Positions 17,652 to 28,393 of a stretch of 64,000 nucleotides of DNA are shown piece by piece; positions within the stretch are counted from its first letter, which is position 1; every line of letters starts with the position of its first letter. Position numbers and translations under genes: made by a program. The notes under the pieces were generated by a model, which was given only the letters and a program-made list of their open reading frames with translations, searched no databases and was not told where the DNA came from. Source of the DNA: Methanopyrus sp. SNP6 (GTDB lineage Archaea; JAADCQ01; Methanopyri; Methanopyrales; Methanopyraceae); contig NZ_CP019436.1 of the NCBI RefSeq assembly GCF_002201895.1, positions 199,456-263,455 of the forward strand, read 5' to 3'.

Positions 17652-18968
17652 GAACTTCTCGAGCTCTAGAAGGAATTCCTCCAGCCGATCTTCAGGGACT
17701 TCAGCACCCGCAGCCCTCTCGTGTCCTCCTCCCTTTCCATCCACGCGATTAGCCGCGTCTTTGATCACTTCGGCGGCATCCACGTCCGAGTTCTCCGGAC
17801 AGCGTATCGACACCTTCACGAGACCCTCTTCCATTTCAGCCACACCTACGGTCACACGCTCCCGCTCCTCACACACGAACTGGGCCACGATCCCCACTAC
17901 GGTGTGCGGGATTCCGAGCTCGCGACCATCGATCACTACCATGCTCTCTCGGTCCGTGATGCCTTCCCCGCGACTAAGCTTACTTAAGGCTTCCCGAATG
18001 ATGGCCTTGTGTTTGCTCCTGAGCTTCTTGGCCAGTTGCAGAGGATCCCAGGATCCCATGGCGATTAGGACACCCGCCCATCCTTCCCCGTACCTGCCGC
18101 AAGCATTGAGAAGCGTGGCCGTCTCTAAGGGATCCCGAAGGGCCTTGAGAGGACGCTCCTCGTAGAACACGTGGATGCGACCCGTTTTGGACTCGAGCTC
18201 CTTCCTTTTCTCACCGTTCAGAAGTTCTCGATGCTCTCGAACTATTTCGGCTTCATCCTCTCGACTCAAATCCACAGGGACCACATCTAGATCGCCGAAC
18301 CTGGCCTCTAACGCCTCCCGTACCGAGGCGCCGGAAACTCGCTCCACGATCTCCCCTACGGTCATCGACGCGCGTCCGAAAACCCAGTAGGCTGGGTCTC
18401 GGATTTCGATGATTTCATGCTTCTCTCCGTCCTCTTCCGGTACCCTGTTCAAACCTCGGACTCCTCTCTTGCCAGCTTGGTTGTCACCGTAGGCACCGAC
18501 CAGCGCGGCCTTCGGCAGACACGTCTCTTCGACTTTAACCACGCGTCGGCACAGCAAGTACGCTACTGTGGAAGCCGAGGCTTCCGTACCACCGTCGACG
18601 CCGTGCTCTCGAGGATTCACCAGAAGTACGTTGTCCGAAGGTTTCGAGGAAATCTCATGGTGGTCGACGACGAGCACAGGATGGTCGTTCCGCAATTTGT
18701 TCAGGATCCCGCTTCCCATATCCACGACTACGGTGGGGCCGTCGAGATCCTCCTTTAACAGCTCCGTTTCCGTGTTCAGTACCCGAAGCCGTGTGGGCAC
18801 CTCGAGGCACCGGAGCGTGAAGGCCATCAGCGCTCCTGCCGTGAGCCCGTCCGCGTCGTTGTGGACGTATAGGCGGACGGCAGTTCCTTCCAGATCCTCT
18901 AGGAATTCAACAGCTTCTTCCAGAGTACTTTCGAACCCGTCTTCGCTCAAAGTACCGCCCCGCTTCAC
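17646..18968 (-). CDS. DHH-family phosphoesterase (RecJ-like, archaeal GAN type)
   Basis: 440 residues. DHH motifs: [14 protein letters not shown] near residue 36, VVVDMGSG near 80, VVDHHEISS near 97 and GAYGDNQ near 155. A C-terminal DHHA1 domain has [12 protein letters not shown] near 420. In archaea such RecJ-like exonucleases bind the GINS/CMG replication complex (GAN), a plausible role here, but an oligoribonuclease function cannot be excluded. GTG start with GGGG just upstream. It follows rps15 and rdgB on the same strand. Confidence 0.82.
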   Translation of the reverse strand: MKRGGTLSEDGFESTLEEAVEFLEDLEGTAVRLYVHNDADGLTAGALMAFTLRCLEVPTRLRVLNTETELLKEDLDGPTVVVDMGSGILNKLRNDHPVLVVDHHEISSKPSDNVLLVNPREHGVDGGTEASASTVAYLLCRRVVKVEETCLPKAALVGAYGDNQAGKRGVRGLNRVPEEDGEKHEIIEIRDPAYWVFGRASMTVGEIVERVSGASVREALEARFGDLDVVPVDLSREDEAEIVREHRELLNGEKRKELESKTGRIHVFYEERPLKALRDPLETATLLNACGRYGEGWAGVLIAMGSWDPLQLAKKLRSKHKAIIREALSKLSRGEGITDRESMVVIDGRELGIPHTVVGIVAQFVCEERERVTVGVAEMEEGLVKVSIRCPENSDVDAAEVIKDAANRVDGKGGGHERAAGAEVPEDRLEEFLLELEKFL

Positions 18969-19009
18969 CCCCAGCTGGGTATTTACCGAGTTGTAGCCAT
19001 CGGTCGATC

Positions 19010-19034
19010 GAACGTTAATAGGATCGTAACAATT
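19010..19034 (-). repeat. 25-bp 9-7-9 dyad element, copy after rps15
   Basis: On the minus strand, 15 nt after the rps15 stop, the arms AATTGTTAC and TTAACGTTC flank a 7-nt centre (19019-19025). It is one of five similar elements in the window that lie just beyond 3' ends of tRNA or ribosomal protein genes. It may act as a terminator, processing signal or protein-binding site. It lies between rps15 and the downstream DHH gene. Confidence 0.45.
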
Positions 19035-19049
19035 GAGCGAGGTGGGAGC

Positions 19050-19499
19050 TCACTCCACGTGTAGGGCCTCCGGATCGTACTTCCAATCCTCGGGTAAGAT
19101 TCCCTTCCTCTTGTAGTACTTAACTAACCTGTGGATCTTGGATTCGATGAGCTGGAGTCCCCGCTTCGAATGTAAATCCTTCGGATGCCTCTTCAAGTGC
19201 TCGCGCACTCGCTTGGCTCTGCGAATCAAGTTCAGCAGGTCCTCCGGGAGTTCCGGAGCCAGTCCGTGTTCTTCGAGGATCTCAGTGATTTTCTTACCAG
19301 TAATCAATTTGACGTCAGGTATGCCGTACTCATCGCGTAGCTTGATACCTATCATGGCGGGTTCGTAACCCTGCTTGGCCAGATCGACCACCAAGCTCTC
19401 CACTTCCTCGGGCGAGTACTCTACCCACGACGGAGGAGCTACTCTAGGGGGTCTGGTTGATCCTGACTTGCCTTTGTCACGTGAATGCATACGTGCCAA
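19050..19499 (-). CDS. rps15: 30S ribosomal protein S15 (uS15)
   Basis: 149 residues, the archaeal/eukaryal long form. The N-terminus is [18 protein letters not shown], followed by [42 protein letters not shown] and the rRNA-binding core [29 protein letters not shown]. It lies 6 bp after rdgB on the same strand and is followed by a 9-7-9 dyad element. Confidence 0.97.
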   Translation of the reverse strand: MARMHSRDKGKSGSTRPPRVAPPSWVEYSPEEVESLVVDLAKQGYEPAMIGIKLRDEYGIPDVKLITGKKITEILEEHGLAPELPEDLLNLIRRAKRVREHLKRHPKDLHSKRGLQLIESKIHRLVKYYKRKGILPEDWKYDPEALHVE

Positions 19500-19505
19500 G
19501 ACCGA

Positions 19506-20072
19506 TCACCTCCCCGCCACGTTGTTCTCGTACCACTCCGCAAACCTCTCGAGCGCCCTGGTCCGGTGCGATATTTTACACTTTTCCTCGACTCCCAGCT
19601 CCGCGAACGTGCGGTCTTCACCCTCCGGGATGAAGATAGGATCGTAGCCGAAGCCTTCTCCACCCCGGGGTTCCTCCGCTATCCGTCCGCGGATCTCGCC
19701 GGTGAAGGTTACCGGTCGACCGCCAGGCTCGCAGTAGCCTACGACCGAGATGAACTCAGCCTTGCGGTTCTCCTCTCCCTCCAACAACTTCAAGATACCC
19801 TCGTTACCGATCGTGTCGAACACGTAGGCGGAGTACGGTCCCGGGAACCCGTTCAGAGCTTCGATAAACAGACCCGAGTCCTCGACTATCACCGGCTGGC
19901 CCAACGACTCAGCACAGTATCGGGCCCCGTAGGCGGCGATCTCCTCCAAGCTGTCAGATTGGAGCTCCGGATAGTCGATATCAACGCGCTCGACTTCGAT
20001 GCCGTATCGAGCTAATATCTGCTTAACCTCACGGTACTTTCCGATATTGCCCGTTGCAAATAACACTTTCAT
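19506..20072 (-). CDS. XTP/dITP pyrophosphatase (RdgB/HAM1)
   Basis: House-cleaning enzyme that hydrolyses XTP, dITP and ITP to monophosphates. Motifs: MKVLFATGNIGKYREV at the N-terminus (substrate loop), VEDSGLFIEALNGFPGPYSAYV near 65, EGFGYDPIFIPEG near 145 and KISHRTRAL near 170. I use ATG 20072 rather than a TTG five codons upstream, because the conserved sequence begins there. It is divergent from aIF5B with a 72-bp spacer. Confidence 0.94.
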   Translation of the reverse strand: MKVLFATGNIGKYREVKQILARYGIEVERVDIDYPELQSDSLEEIAAYGARYCAESLGQPVIVEDSGLFIEALNGFPGPYSAYVFDTIGNEGILKLLEGEENRKAEFISVVGYCEPGGRPVTFTGEIRGRIAEEPRGGEGFGYDPIFIPEGEDRTFAELGVEEKCKISHRTRALERFAEWYENNVAGR

Positions 20073-20087
20073 ACTCCATCCACCCAA

Positions 20088-20098
20088 GGTTTAAATTC
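20088..20098. promoter_or_regulatory. Symmetric TATA-like box between rdgB and aIF5B genes
   Basis: The palindromic TTTAAATT-type box can serve both directions. For aIF5B it predicts a start of transcription near 20120, downstream of the ATG at 20106, which supports the TTG at 20145 as the true initiation codon. For rdgB it implies an almost leaderless message. Confidence 0.4.
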
Positions 20099-20144
20099 GA
20101 GTAAAATGGCGTTTCGACTAAAAATCTCGAGGGAGTGGTATAAG

Positions 20145-21941
20145 TTGTCCGAGAGCGATAAAGCCATACGACAACCGATAATTTCGGTGCTCGGGCACGT
20201 TGATCACGGAAAGACCACCCTCCTAGATAAGATCCGCGGTACTGCCGTAACGGCGAAGGAAGCCGGGGGTATCACCCAGCACATCGGGGCTTCAGAGATA
20301 CCACTGGAGGTGGTCAAAGAGATCTGTGGACCGTTGCTTGAACAGCTGGACGTGGAAATCACGATACCCGGACTACTGTTTATCGACACCCCAGGTCATG
20401 AAGCTTTCACTAACCTTCGAAGGCGTGGAGGGGCGCTGGCCGACATAGCGATCCTAGTCATCGACATCATGGAAGGCGTGATGCCACAGACCAAAGAGGC
20501 TCTCAGGATACTCAGGAGGTACCGCACCCCGTTCGTCGTCGCCGCCAACAAGGTGGACAGGGTACCGGGATGGAAATCCCACGATGACACCCCGTTCCTC
20601 GAGTCGTTCCAGAGGCAGTCCCCGGAGGTACAGCAGCGGCTGGAAGAGAAGGTCTACGAGCTTATCGGACAGCTCCATCAGCATGGGTTCCAGGCGGAAC
20701 GCTTCGATAGGGTGAAGGATTTCACGAGAACCGTCGCGATAGTCCCCACGAGCGGTGTCACAGGGGAGGGTATACCAGAGCTGTTGATGGTCGTAACCGG
20801 GCTGGCACAACGCTTCCTGGAAGAACAACTGAAAATAGAGGTAGAAGGTCCAGGAAAGGCCGCGATCCTAGAAGTCAAGGAGGAACCTGGACTCGGCCAC
20901 ACTGTCGACGCGATCCTCTACGACGGTATCGTCCGAACGGGCGACACGATAGTCATCGGTCATCCGGAAGAGCCTATCGTCACCCGGGTGAGATCCCTGC
21001 TGAAGCCGAAGCCTCTGGACGAGATGCGCGACCCGAGCGATCGATTCCGTAAGGTGGATGAGGTGACGGCCGCCGCCGGTGTAAAGATAAGTGCCCCGGA
21101 GCTCGAAGAGGCCGTGGCCGGCGCCCCGTTACGCGTCGTCTGGGAAGACGAGGACGTCGAAGAAGTCGTGCGCGAGGTCCAGGAGGAGGTCGAGGAGGTC
21201 ACTATTGAGACAGACCAAGATGGAATCATCATCAAGGCCGATACTCTGGGGACCCTGGAAGCCGTCGTCGGGGAGTTCAAGGAAAAGGACGTTCCGATCC
21301 GCAAGGCCGACGTCGGAGACATTACCAAGAAGGACGTCATCGAGGCGCACGCGGTCGCAGAGAAGGATCCGCTACTCGGTGTGATCGTAGGGTTCAACGT
21401 GGGAGTCACTGAGGAGGCGCGGGAACTGGCCGACGAGTACGACGTCGACATCATCATCGACGATGTGATCTACGAGCTAGTCGAGAAGTATGAGGAGATG
21501 GTCGAAAAGCGGATCGAGCGGGAGCGGCGAAAGCGCCTGGACGAACTCGTACGTCCAGGGAAGATAAAGGTGCTTCCTGGGTACATCTTCCGCCAAAGTA
21601 AGCCGGCGATCGTCGGCGTTCGAGTCTTGGCTGGTGTGATCAAACCCGGATATCCACTGATACGAGAGGACGGTAGAGAACTCGGGGAGATCAAGCAGAT
21701 CCAGATGCACGGTGAACCGATCAAAGAGGCGAAGAAAGGACAGGAAGTGGCCATATCCATCGAGGGTCCCATCGTCGGTAGACACTTCGAGGAAGGCGAT
21801 ATCCTGTATACGGACGTGCCCTCCGAGCACGCGAAGCTCATGTTCGAGGAGTTCAAAGATCTCCTGACGGAGGATGAGCTGGAAGCCCTTGAAGAGATAG
21901 CCGAGATCAAACGCAAGGAAGACCCGTTCTACGGTATGTAA
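20145..21941 (+). CDS. infB: Translation initiation factor aIF5B (IF2 homologue)
   Basis: GTPase that promotes subunit joining and initiator tRNA placement. About 598 residues: G1 LGHVDHGKTTLLDKIRG near residue 15, IDTPGHEAFTNLRRRGG near 80 and AANKVDRVPGW near 132. Domain II, the alpha/beta domain III (KADTLGTLEAVVGEF) and C-terminal domain IV (PGYIFRQSKPAIVGVRV) follow. TTG 20145 is chosen because GAGGGAG at 20129-20134 is a good ribosome site and the TATA box position excludes ATG 20106. Confidence 0.96.
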   Translation: MSESDKAIRQPIISVLGHVDHGKTTLLDKIRGTAVTAKEAGGITQHIGASEIPLEVVKEICGPLLEQLDVEITIPGLLFIDTPGHEAFTNLRRRGGALADIAILVIDIMEGVMPQTKEALRILRRYRTPFVVAANKVDRVPGWKSHDDTPFLESFQRQSPEVQQRLEEKVYELIGQLHQHGFQAERFDRVKDFTRTVAIVPTSGVTGEGIPELLMVVTGLAQRFLEEQLKIEVEGPGKAAILEVKEEPGLGHTVDAILYDGIVRTGDTIVIGHPEEPIVTRVRSLLKPKPLDEMRDPSDRFRKVDEVTAAAGVKISAPELEEAVAGAPLRVVWEDEDVEEVVREVQEEVEEVTIETDQDGIIIKADTLGTLEAVVGEFKEKDVPIRKADVGDITKKDVIEAHAVAEKDPLLGVIVGFNVGVTEEARELADEYDVDIIIDDVIYELVEKYEEMVEKRIERERRKRLDELVRPGKIKVLPGYIFRQSKPAIVGVRVLAGVIKPGYPLIREDGRELGEIKQIQMHGEPIKEAKKGQEVAISIEGPIVGRHFEEGDILYTDVPSEHAKLMFEEFKDLLTEDELEALEEIAEIKRKEDPFYGM

Positions 21942-22154
21942 CTTCGATACCGCCGATGACGACAAACCTGGGCTCGGACCCCGTGAAGAGCCGTGTCCTA
22001 GCCGAGGCGGTGTCGCGGCACTATTGTCGGAAGAACGGGTACTGTGACTTTCACCGAACCCGAAGTCGGAGTCCGCGAACGATTCAGTACACCAGTTAAC
22101 CGCAAGAAGGCCAGGGCCGCATGGTACGCCCTCTCAACGCCCGACAGACCCGCG

Positions 22155-22805
22155 TCACGTGACTTCCAGAGTGATCACGTCAATTCCGAGCCGACGCGCC
22201 ACGGATCTTATCGATCCCCTCGGGGCGCTCTTTACTAAGAGCACGAATCCAGAGGACCTCGCCAGCTCATCCACGAGTTCATCCTTCTCATCGGTTAAAA
22301 GCGCTCCTTGGCGAGGTACCCCACTGCCGCAGTGCATGTCCAACCAATACTTCACTCTATGGGAGAGCGCAAACCGCACGAGATGCCACGTCAGGGATCC
22401 TGGCACATCCGCTACCCGGTTAGGATCTACACCATCGACTAACCTCGAGTTGGCCGCCAACCCCTCCGGGTTAACCGCTGGAATCACGTACACAGTGCCC
22501 ACTGCGGAGGCCGGGTCCAGTTCGTCCAATAATTTTAGCAGCGCTATCACTGTCCACACCTCGTCGCCGTGAACTCCAGCGGTCAAGAGCACGGCAGGTC
22601 CAGGGCCTCCACGGAATTCGAAGACTACGGTGCCTTCGACGGAGTGCTTGTATACCGCCTTCGAGCGTGGGCCGTGGGGCGCGTGCTGGACTAGAATAGG
22701 GTTCTTCAGTATGTTACCCTTGGAACCCCAATCATACACCGTCCACACCACCTCACAACATCCGGACGTCGAGAGCGCGAGCAGGACTAACAGAACCGCG
22801 ATCAA
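22155..22805 (-). CDS. Secreted M14-like zinc carboxypeptidase/deacylase
   Basis: 216 residues with an N-terminal signal peptide (IAVLLVLLALSTSGCC; the LSTSGC could be a lipoprotein-like site). Zinc motif TAGVHGDEVW near residue 75 (H and E ligands), NPEGLAANSRLVDGVDPNR near 112 (substrate arginine) and LDMHCGSG near 153 (third ligand) match the M14/aspartoacylase fold. The protein is short and the usual late glutamate is not obvious, so activity is uncertain. Lies 7 bp after pth2. Confidence 0.62.
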   Translation of the reverse strand: MIAVLLVLLALSTSGCCEVVWTVYDWGSKGNILKNPILVQHAPHGPRSKAVYKHSVEGTVVFEFRGGPGPAVLLTAGVHGDEVWTVIALLKLLDELDPASAVGTVYVIPAVNPEGLAANSRLVDGVDPNRVADVPGSLTWHLVRFALSHRVKYWLDMHCGSGVPRQGALLTDEKDELVDELARSSGFVLLVKSAPRGSIRSVARRLGIDVITLEVT

Positions 22806-22812
22806 CCCTCTG

Positions 22813-23163
22813 TCACCTCAGTAACGGCAAGTCGCCCGTAACTCGGTCGATCTCCTCCTCTCGCTCGGGCCCGATCCCGAGGCAAGTTATCGTCTCGGGC
22901 TCTAGCTCCGTAAGCCCCGCGTCTCGAACCAAGAACGACGGTAAGCCTCTTTCCTTAGCCAGCTCGTGGAGTTCCAGTAGTTCCTCCTCGTCTCTACACT
23001 TGAGCACTACCTTCTTCTGACCTTCTCTTAACCACTCCTCAACCGGCGCCCCTGACTCTTTAGCGCGTAGAAAGGCCCCCAGTGAGGCGTGTGCCACCTG
23101 AGCCGCGAGCTTCCCACGACTGAGTTTCAAGTCTTCCCTAACCACTATCACCTGTTTGTACAA
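22813..23163 (-). CDS. pth: Peptidyl-tRNA hydrolase, Pth2 family
   Basis: Recycles peptidyl-tRNA. 116 residues with the full Pth2 pattern: KQVIVVREDLKLSRGKLAAQVAHASLGAF at the start, KKVVLKCRDEEELLEL in the middle, and GLPSFLVRDAGLTELEPETITCLGIGP at the end. It heads a short leftward unit with the secreted M14-like gene and diverges from L7Ae. Confidence 0.96.
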   Translation of the reverse strand: MYKQVIVVREDLKLSRGKLAAQVAHASLGAFLRAKESGAPVEEWLREGQKKVVLKCRDEEELLELHELAKERGLPSFLVRDAGLTELEPETITCLGIGPEREEEIDRVTGDLPLLR

Positions 23164-23247
23164 GGTAAACCCCCTCGGCTGAGAGGAGTCTCGTCACAGA
23201 CTCGGCCCGTCAGCTCCTCTTCATTGGGGCCGCGAGGTACCGGCGAA

Positions 23248-23261
23248 ACTTTATTTATTTC
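23248..23261 (+). promoter_or_regulatory. TATA box for the L7Ae gene
   Basis: ACTTTATTTATTTC is the only clearly A/T-rich segment in this GC-rich intergenic stretch. At standard archaeal spacing it predicts a transcription start near 23277-23282, about 55 nt before the L7Ae ATG. Confidence 0.45.
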
Positions 23262-23276
23262 AACCGATCGGCGGGT

Positions 23277-23336
23277 ATGGGCGAGGAGATCGACCACGAG
23301 GATGAGGATGAACCGATGAGTGGGGGTGATGGTTGA
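23277..23336 (+). CDS. Possible 19-residue leader peptide upstream of L7Ae
   Basis: A short frame starts with ATG at 23277, is strongly acidic ([11 protein letters not shown]) and ends with TGA overlapping the L7Ae ATG (TGATG). The ATG lies almost exactly at the predicted transcription start, so it would be translated as a leaderless message and could couple to L7Ae. Low confidence; it may simply be 5' untranslated sequence. Confidence 0.25.
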   Translation: MGEEIDHEDEDEPMSGGDG

Positions 23337-23707
23337 TGTCCAAGCCCATGTACGTGAAGTTCGAGGTCCCGGAGGAACTGGCCGAGAAGGCTTACGAGGC
23401 CATAGAAATCGCTCGAGACACCGGTCGTATCCGTAAGGGTACTAACGAGACAACTAAGGCCGTCGAGCGTGAGGAAGCCGTGCTCGTGCTGATCGCTGAA
23501 GACGTGGACCCAGAGGAGGTAGTCGCTCACCTACCGGAGCTCTGCGATGAGAAGGGTATCCCGTACGTGTACGTCCCTAGCAAGGACGAACTGGGCGCCG
23601 CCGCCGGCATCGACGTAGCAGCGGCCAGTGCGTGCATCATCGACCCCGGAGACGCCAAGGACCTCGTGGACGAGATCATTGAGGAGGTCGAAGAGCTACG
23701 CGAGTAA
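23336..23707 (+). CDS. rpl7ae: Ribosomal protein L7Ae
   Basis: K-turn-binding protein of the 50S subunit that is also a core protein of archaeal C/D and H/ACA guide RNPs and of RNase P. 123 residues with [18 protein letters not shown]-type RNA-binding strand ([10 protein letters not shown] near residue 34), [14 protein letters not shown] and [20 protein letters not shown] 23336 follows a TGATG junction; an in-frame TTG lies one codon earlier. Confidence 0.97.
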   Translation: MSKPMYVKFEVPEELAEKAYEAIEIARDTGRIRKGTNETTKAVEREEAVLVLIAEDVDPEEVVAHLPELCDEKGIPYVYVPSKDELGAAAGIDVAAASACIIDPGDAKDLVDEIIEEVEELRE

Positions 23708-23732
23708 GCCGATCCTTCCCTCCCGCAGCTCC

Positions 23733-23757
23733 TATCGTTACAGTTATCGTAACGAAT
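23733..23757 (+). repeat. 25-bp 9-7-9 dyad element, copy after L7Ae
   Basis: The arms TATCGTTAC (23733-23741) and GTAACGAAT (23749-23757) flank a 7-nt centre. The inner 7 bp (TCGTTAC/GTAACGA) are a perfect inverted repeat. It lies 25 nt past the L7Ae stop and is the most symmetric of the five copies. It could form a hairpin in the 3' end of the L7Ae message or bind a dimeric protein. Confidence 0.5.
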
Positions 23758-24041
23758 TCTGCACTTGGTCGGCTTCATGACCGTTGAGCGGCCACGGATC
23801 TGGCACATCCGAGTGCTTGTCTGATAATGGAGTAAACTGATGCGGGCGACGACTGGAATCTGCCGCACGAACCGCGTCCCACATTACCACATTTCTGTTT
23901 CCGATCCACCGCACGCTGCCAGGGGTACAGGCCTTCTAGCAACCGTTGTACAGTCTCGGGACAACTAATGTGATGCCGCCCCTATCCAGACATTTGAGAG
24001 TTACTAGATGGACTCCTGCGTGGACGATGCAATAGTACGGC
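23758..24041. other. Intergenic DNA between L7Ae and a membrane protein gene
   Basis: Together with the dyad element this gap is about 330 bp. I see no convincing gene: only very short frames, no tRNA-like fold and no strong hairpin beyond the dyad. The composition is closer to 50-55% GC than to coding DNA here. Confidence 0.4.
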
Positions 24042-26391
<2,350 letters not shown>

Positions 26392-26412
26392 TTAAAGATT
26401 GCGCGAGGGAGG

Positions 26413-26982
26413 TTACTCGGACTCCTCTGCCTCCTCCGTTTCAAACGCTCTGCGCTCCAGTTCCTCGACTCGTTCGGCCAGGTTTTCCGCCAACTCCTCC
26501 AGCTTATCTCGGAACACCTCGTAGAATCCTGTAGCGGCCTTGACTAGGAGTAGTCCACCGAAGCCGATACCGACCAGCAGTACGAGGAGGCTCAGTACGG
26601 CTCCAGCTCCTGGTATGGAGACCATCAGCGGGGACAGTAGAACGGCCACTACGAGAACGATTGCCGCCAGTACCAGGTTGTACGTGGCTGTATGGAGATC
26701 TTCCTCTCGACGGCCTAGCAGTGCCATCGATACGAGGTCAGCGGCAGGAGTGATTATCGGTTTCACGTGCTTTAGCACGCCGTAAGCGAAGTATAGTGCC
26801 AGTACCACACCCACGACGGTGAGCACCATGTTCACTGGCACACCGATACCTGGTACTATCGTTCCGAGCGACGCCAGTGGAGGCACCACTAGCTGGACTA
26901 CCACTATCACAATGATCAGGCCGATCGCATTAAGCGTGGCCGGAACTAAGTGCTCACGGACAGCATCCGCGAGCTCACCCAT
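26413..26982 (-). CDS. Four-helix membrane protein with acidic coiled tail, unknown
   Basis: 189 residues. Four hydrophobic stretches lie at about 15-40, 52-72, 100-122 and 128-150, rich in Val/Leu/Ile. They are followed by a cytoplasmic helical tail (YEVFRDKLEELAENLAERVEELERRAFETEE) likely to form a coiled coil. The layout resembles small mechanosensitive-channel or pore-like proteins but no diagnostic motif is present. It precedes guaB on the same strand, separated by a long hairpin. Confidence 0.6.
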   Translation of the reverse strand: MGELADAVREHLVPATLNAIGLIIVIVVVQLVVPPLASLGTIVPGIGVPVNMVLTVVGVVLALYFAYGVLKHVKPIITPAADLVSMALLGRREEDLHTATYNLVLAAIVLVVAVLLSPLMVSIPGAGAVLSLLVLLVGIGFGGLLLVKAATGFYEVFRDKLEELAENLAERVEELERRAFETEEAEESE

Positions 26983-27034
26983 CTCCTTCCACCCCGAAGG
27001 GTACGGAGCCTGGAAGATAATAAATGGGTCGATT

Positions 27035-27748
27035 TCAGGCGAGCGCCTCGGCCAGTTTCCGGACTAGGTGGCTGCGGATCGTCCCACGGTTACGATCACC
27101 GCGCTCACAGGCCGCTCCCCGAATTCCTACTATGTCCGCTCCGAGGTCGCGTACGATAGGCATGTCTTCGTGCCGCAGAGACCCGGCGAGTGCCACCTCG
27201 AGCCCGTGCTCGTGGGCTAAATCGACGAACTCCCCCACCTCTTCCTCTCTCAAGAAATCGAACAATCGCTTACCGTCCTTTACCGCCGTATCCACCATTG
27301 CCACATCGCACTCAGCTTCGGCCGCTACCTCCGGAACGGACATGGGATCTATGCTATCAACCCGATGGGCGTCCGCGTAGCCGGCTGCAACTACGCGCGT
27401 GTCGTACCCGAACTCACGGACCGCTCGGGAGCAAGCCCGCATGACTTCCAGCGCTTCTTCTTCAGTCTTGGTTCCGTAAAGTCCTACCTTCGCGTAGTCC
27501 ACTCCTACGGCGGCTACACCGAGCACAGCCTGAGCCACCGTACCAGGTTTGTAGGGGACGTCTCCAACGGTGGCACTGACCTCGCGATCCTCCGGGACTA
27601 CTTCCATTATCTCACGTATCACCCACGGAAAGTTCGCGCCTAGGGATCCTTCCTCGGGGTTCTTCACGTCGATGATGTGAGCTCCACCTTCCACGGCCTC
27701 CAACGCCTCATCACGGTTTACGGGACTCACAAGGAGCCTCGGTCGCAT
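27035..27748 (-). CDS. mfnB: 4-(hydroxymethyl)-2-furancarboxaldehyde-phosphate synthase (MfnB)
   Basis: Makes the furan precursor of methanofuran, the C1 carrier of methanogenesis, from two glyceraldehyde-3-phosphate. A TIM-barrel protein of about 237 residues with LLVSPVNRDEALEAVEGGAHIIDVKNP EEGSLGANFPWVI at the start (the lysine of DVKNP is the expected Schiff-base residue), DYAKVGLYG near 108 and GLEVALAGSLRHEDM near 185. ATG 27748 has GGGGTG upstream; a longer frame to 27823 would run into the divergent promoter region. Confidence 0.92.
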   Translation of the reverse strand: MRPRLLVSPVNRDEALEAVEGGAHIIDVKNPEEGSLGANFPWVIREIMEVVPEDREVSATVGDVPYKPGTVAQAVLGVAAVGVDYAKVGLYGTKTEEEALEVMRACSRAVREFGYDTRVVAAGYADAHRVDSIDPMSVPEVAAEAECDVAMVDTAVKDGKRLFDFLREEEVGEFVDLAHEHGLEVALAGSLRHEDMPIVRDLGADIVGIRGAACERGDRNRGTIRSHLVRKLAEALA

Positions 27749-27843
27749 GGTCACACCCCAACAACTTCGGAACCGGTTTACCGTAAATAGCTCCTTTGGG
27801 ATAGGTGTTGGCGTCGCGTTCAAGGTAGTCGGGGTCGGTCACC

Positions 27844-28393
27844 GTGAGGTTGCTCTCCGTGCTCATAGCACTGGCGACACCCTTAGGAGTTGCAGGGCAA
27901 GTCATGACACCCGAAGAAGTGTCCGAACTGTCGTACAATCACCCTGTGATCGTGGACGTCGTAGCCGGGCCGCCGGAAGCCGATTCGATCGAGGCGTACA
28001 CCCGAATCGTATGGGTGGATCCGATAACACATGAGCGTCATATAGAGGAAGAAGTCAGAGTGAGGACATCAAACACGCTACTGCTCAACGTGGTCGTCGC
28101 TTCCCCCTCACCGCCCGACCACCTGTGCACTCACTGTGTCCTTCGACGATCGAAGGATCTTGGAACGTACGGTAAAGTTACAGGCTAACGGGATAATTCA
28201 GGAATCCTTGGAGCTCGATGTCACGCCCGGTCATCATACACTGTCCGTCCAGGTGACGGACGGGAGCACCGAGGATATCGTGTCCTGCAACCTCCGTGTG
28301 GAACCCTTAGAGGCGAACGGAGGCGAGAATAACCAGGTTCTTCCCTTTCAGGGGCTCGTACCATGGCCTCGTCGTCGAAGGAGACTATGGTAA
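27844..28393 (+). pseudogene. Secreted Ig-like protein interrupted by a frameshift
   Basis: The first frame (27844-28188) has a signal peptide (LLSVLIALATPLGVAGQ) and a beta-rich domain up to about residue 90, then turns into unlikely sequence. Another frame (usable from about 28110, GTG at 28136, stop 28393) continues with an Ig/CARDB-like pattern: SFDDRRILERTVKLQANGI, ESLELDVTPGHHTLSVQVTDG. The two parts together would give one domain of ordinary length, so a +1/-1 shift near 28110-28140 is likely, either natural decay or a sequencing error. The tail overlaps the topoisomerase start by 31 bp. Confidence 0.5.

Noticed and set aside
21956-22096. 46-codon frame after aIF5B
   Set aside because: It begins with an ATG but has a low-complexity Arg/Ser end and no ribosome site; probably chance.
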